This document shows, one piece after another, positions 15,418 through 15,666 of a stretch of 15,666 nt of DNA. The DNA is taken from positions 1-15,666 of the forward strand of contig CAKSUM010000029.1 of NCBI GenBank assembly GCA_934501535.1. Direction: 5' to 3'. Position 1 is the stretch's first letter; each line of letters opens with the position of its first letter. A program made the translations under genes and the position numbers. Under the pieces are notes generated by a model, which was not told the DNA's origin, searched no databases, and worked only from the letters and a program-made list of their open reading frames with translations. Source of the DNA: an uncultured Clostridia bacterium. Lineage in GTDB: Bacteria; Bacillota; Clostridia; UBA1381.

Positions 15418-15533
15418 ATGAAAAAACATAAAATTATCATCTTTTATGTAGTTGTTTTTTTATGATATTCTTCGGCGCGATGCCGGTATGTGCAATGTCG
15501 CAGCAGAAAGTTGATAACTATAATAATCCTTGA
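15418..15533 (+). pseudogene. Frameshifted and truncated secreted-protein gene
   Basis: ATG 15418 begins MKKHKIIIFYVVVF, a textbook signal-peptide start, but frame is lost in a run of seven T (15455-15461) and a TGA follows at 15463. Shifting by one base at the run restores the rest of a signal peptide and cleavage site (MIFFGAMPVCA, then MSQQKVDNYNNP), which then stops at TGA 15531-15533. Either a one-base deletion disabled the gene or the run is a slippage site. Either way only a stub remains, and its abrupt end coincides with a possible insertion-sequence boundary. The function of the mature protein is unknown. Confidence 0.55.
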
Positions 15534-15666
15534 GAGCGTGAAAGAAGTCTATAAAAAGATTCCTTCTATGATAAATATCATTTTGGAGATTTTAATTATG
15601 CCAAGGTACAAGTTAAGTCCCGAAGAACGGGCAGCAGAGCAAGAACGCAAGGAGAATTTGCGTAAT
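15531..15666 (+). mobile_element. Possible left end of an insertion sequence (partial)
   Basis: Directly where the signal-peptide stub ends, GAGAGCGTGAAAGAAGTC followed by TATAAAAAG has the G-start, purine-rich look of IS256-family ends. A gene with its own ribosome binding site starts ~65 bases later, the spacing usual between an IS end and its transposase. The other end is off the window, so neither terminal inverted repeats nor a target duplication can be checked. This is a suggestion only. Confidence 0.25.
15598..15666 (+). CDS. 5' end of an unidentified gene (partial, runs off the window)
   Basis: Twenty-three codons are open to the window edge, starting at ATG 15598 behind GGAG (15585-15588) with a 9-base spacer. 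The visible N-terminus, MPRYKLSPEERAAEQERKEN, is charged and helical with no signal peptide, so the product is cytoplasmic. 'SPEER'-type N-termini occur in IS256-family transposases and in small helix-turn-helix proteins. The IS-like sequence just upstream makes a transposase the favoured guess, but too little is present to assign it. Confidence 0.5.
   Translation, partial: MPRYKLSPEERAAEQERKENLRN

Noticed and set aside
1..15666. CRISPR arrays, tRNA or rRNA genes, toxin-antitoxin pairs, defence systems, phage genes
   Set aside because: No regularly spaced repeats, cloverleaf-forming stretches, ribosomal motifs or matching protein signatures were seen on either strand.

Overview
The window looks like chromosomal DNA from a low-GC, Gram-positive anaerobe of the Clostridia. 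By eye it is AT-rich, ribosome binding sites are strong (GGAGG type), signal peptides are Gram-positive in style, and several proteins carry S-layer homology (SLH) domains. The combination of very long modular secreted proteins, SLH anchors and clan GH-A hydrolases resembles plant-polysaccharide-degrading gut Clostridia such as Monoglobus. That comparison is from memory of protein style and is only a suggestion.

Layout. The first ~110 bases may hold the 3' tail of an unidentified frame that ends in an IS-end-like sequence. An AraC-family regulator lies on the minus strand (111-848). The 273-base divergent intergenic region (849-1121) holds a back-to-back promoter pair, a long inverted repeat made of two TTGTGCTAAAA arms, a third similar site, and a possible leader hairpin. 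A four-gene plus-strand operon follows (1122-15176): B, a 1858-residue multimodular clan GH-A enzyme with a duplicated N-terminal CBM-like unit; C, a 1057-residue non-catalytic adhesin or anchor protein with three C-terminal SLH domains; D, a 770-residue second clan GH-A enzyme, paralogous to the catalytic part of B, with three degenerate C-terminal SLH domains; and E, a 973-residue SLH-first surface protein with a long unassigned beta-rich body. C/D overlap, D/E are separated by 11 bases, and B/C are separated by a 69-base gap holding a strong hairpin. After E comes ~240 bases without a convincing gene, a broken signal-peptide ORF, and the first 23 codons of a new gene that runs off the window.

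How it fits together. All four operon products have signal peptides, and none is a transporter or cytoplasmic enzyme. The operon therefore looks like a cell-surface polysaccharide-processing machine: two related hydrolases, an anchor protein sharing a jelly-roll-like module with enzyme B, and a large surface-layer component, probably switched on by the divergent AraC regulator when a cell-derived sugar signal is present. The substrate cannot be read from the sequence. The most interesting points are a module found four times across proteins B and C, a recently homogenised 681-base tandem duplication in B, the paralogous hydrolase pair, the operator geometry, and the large unassigned parts of C and E.
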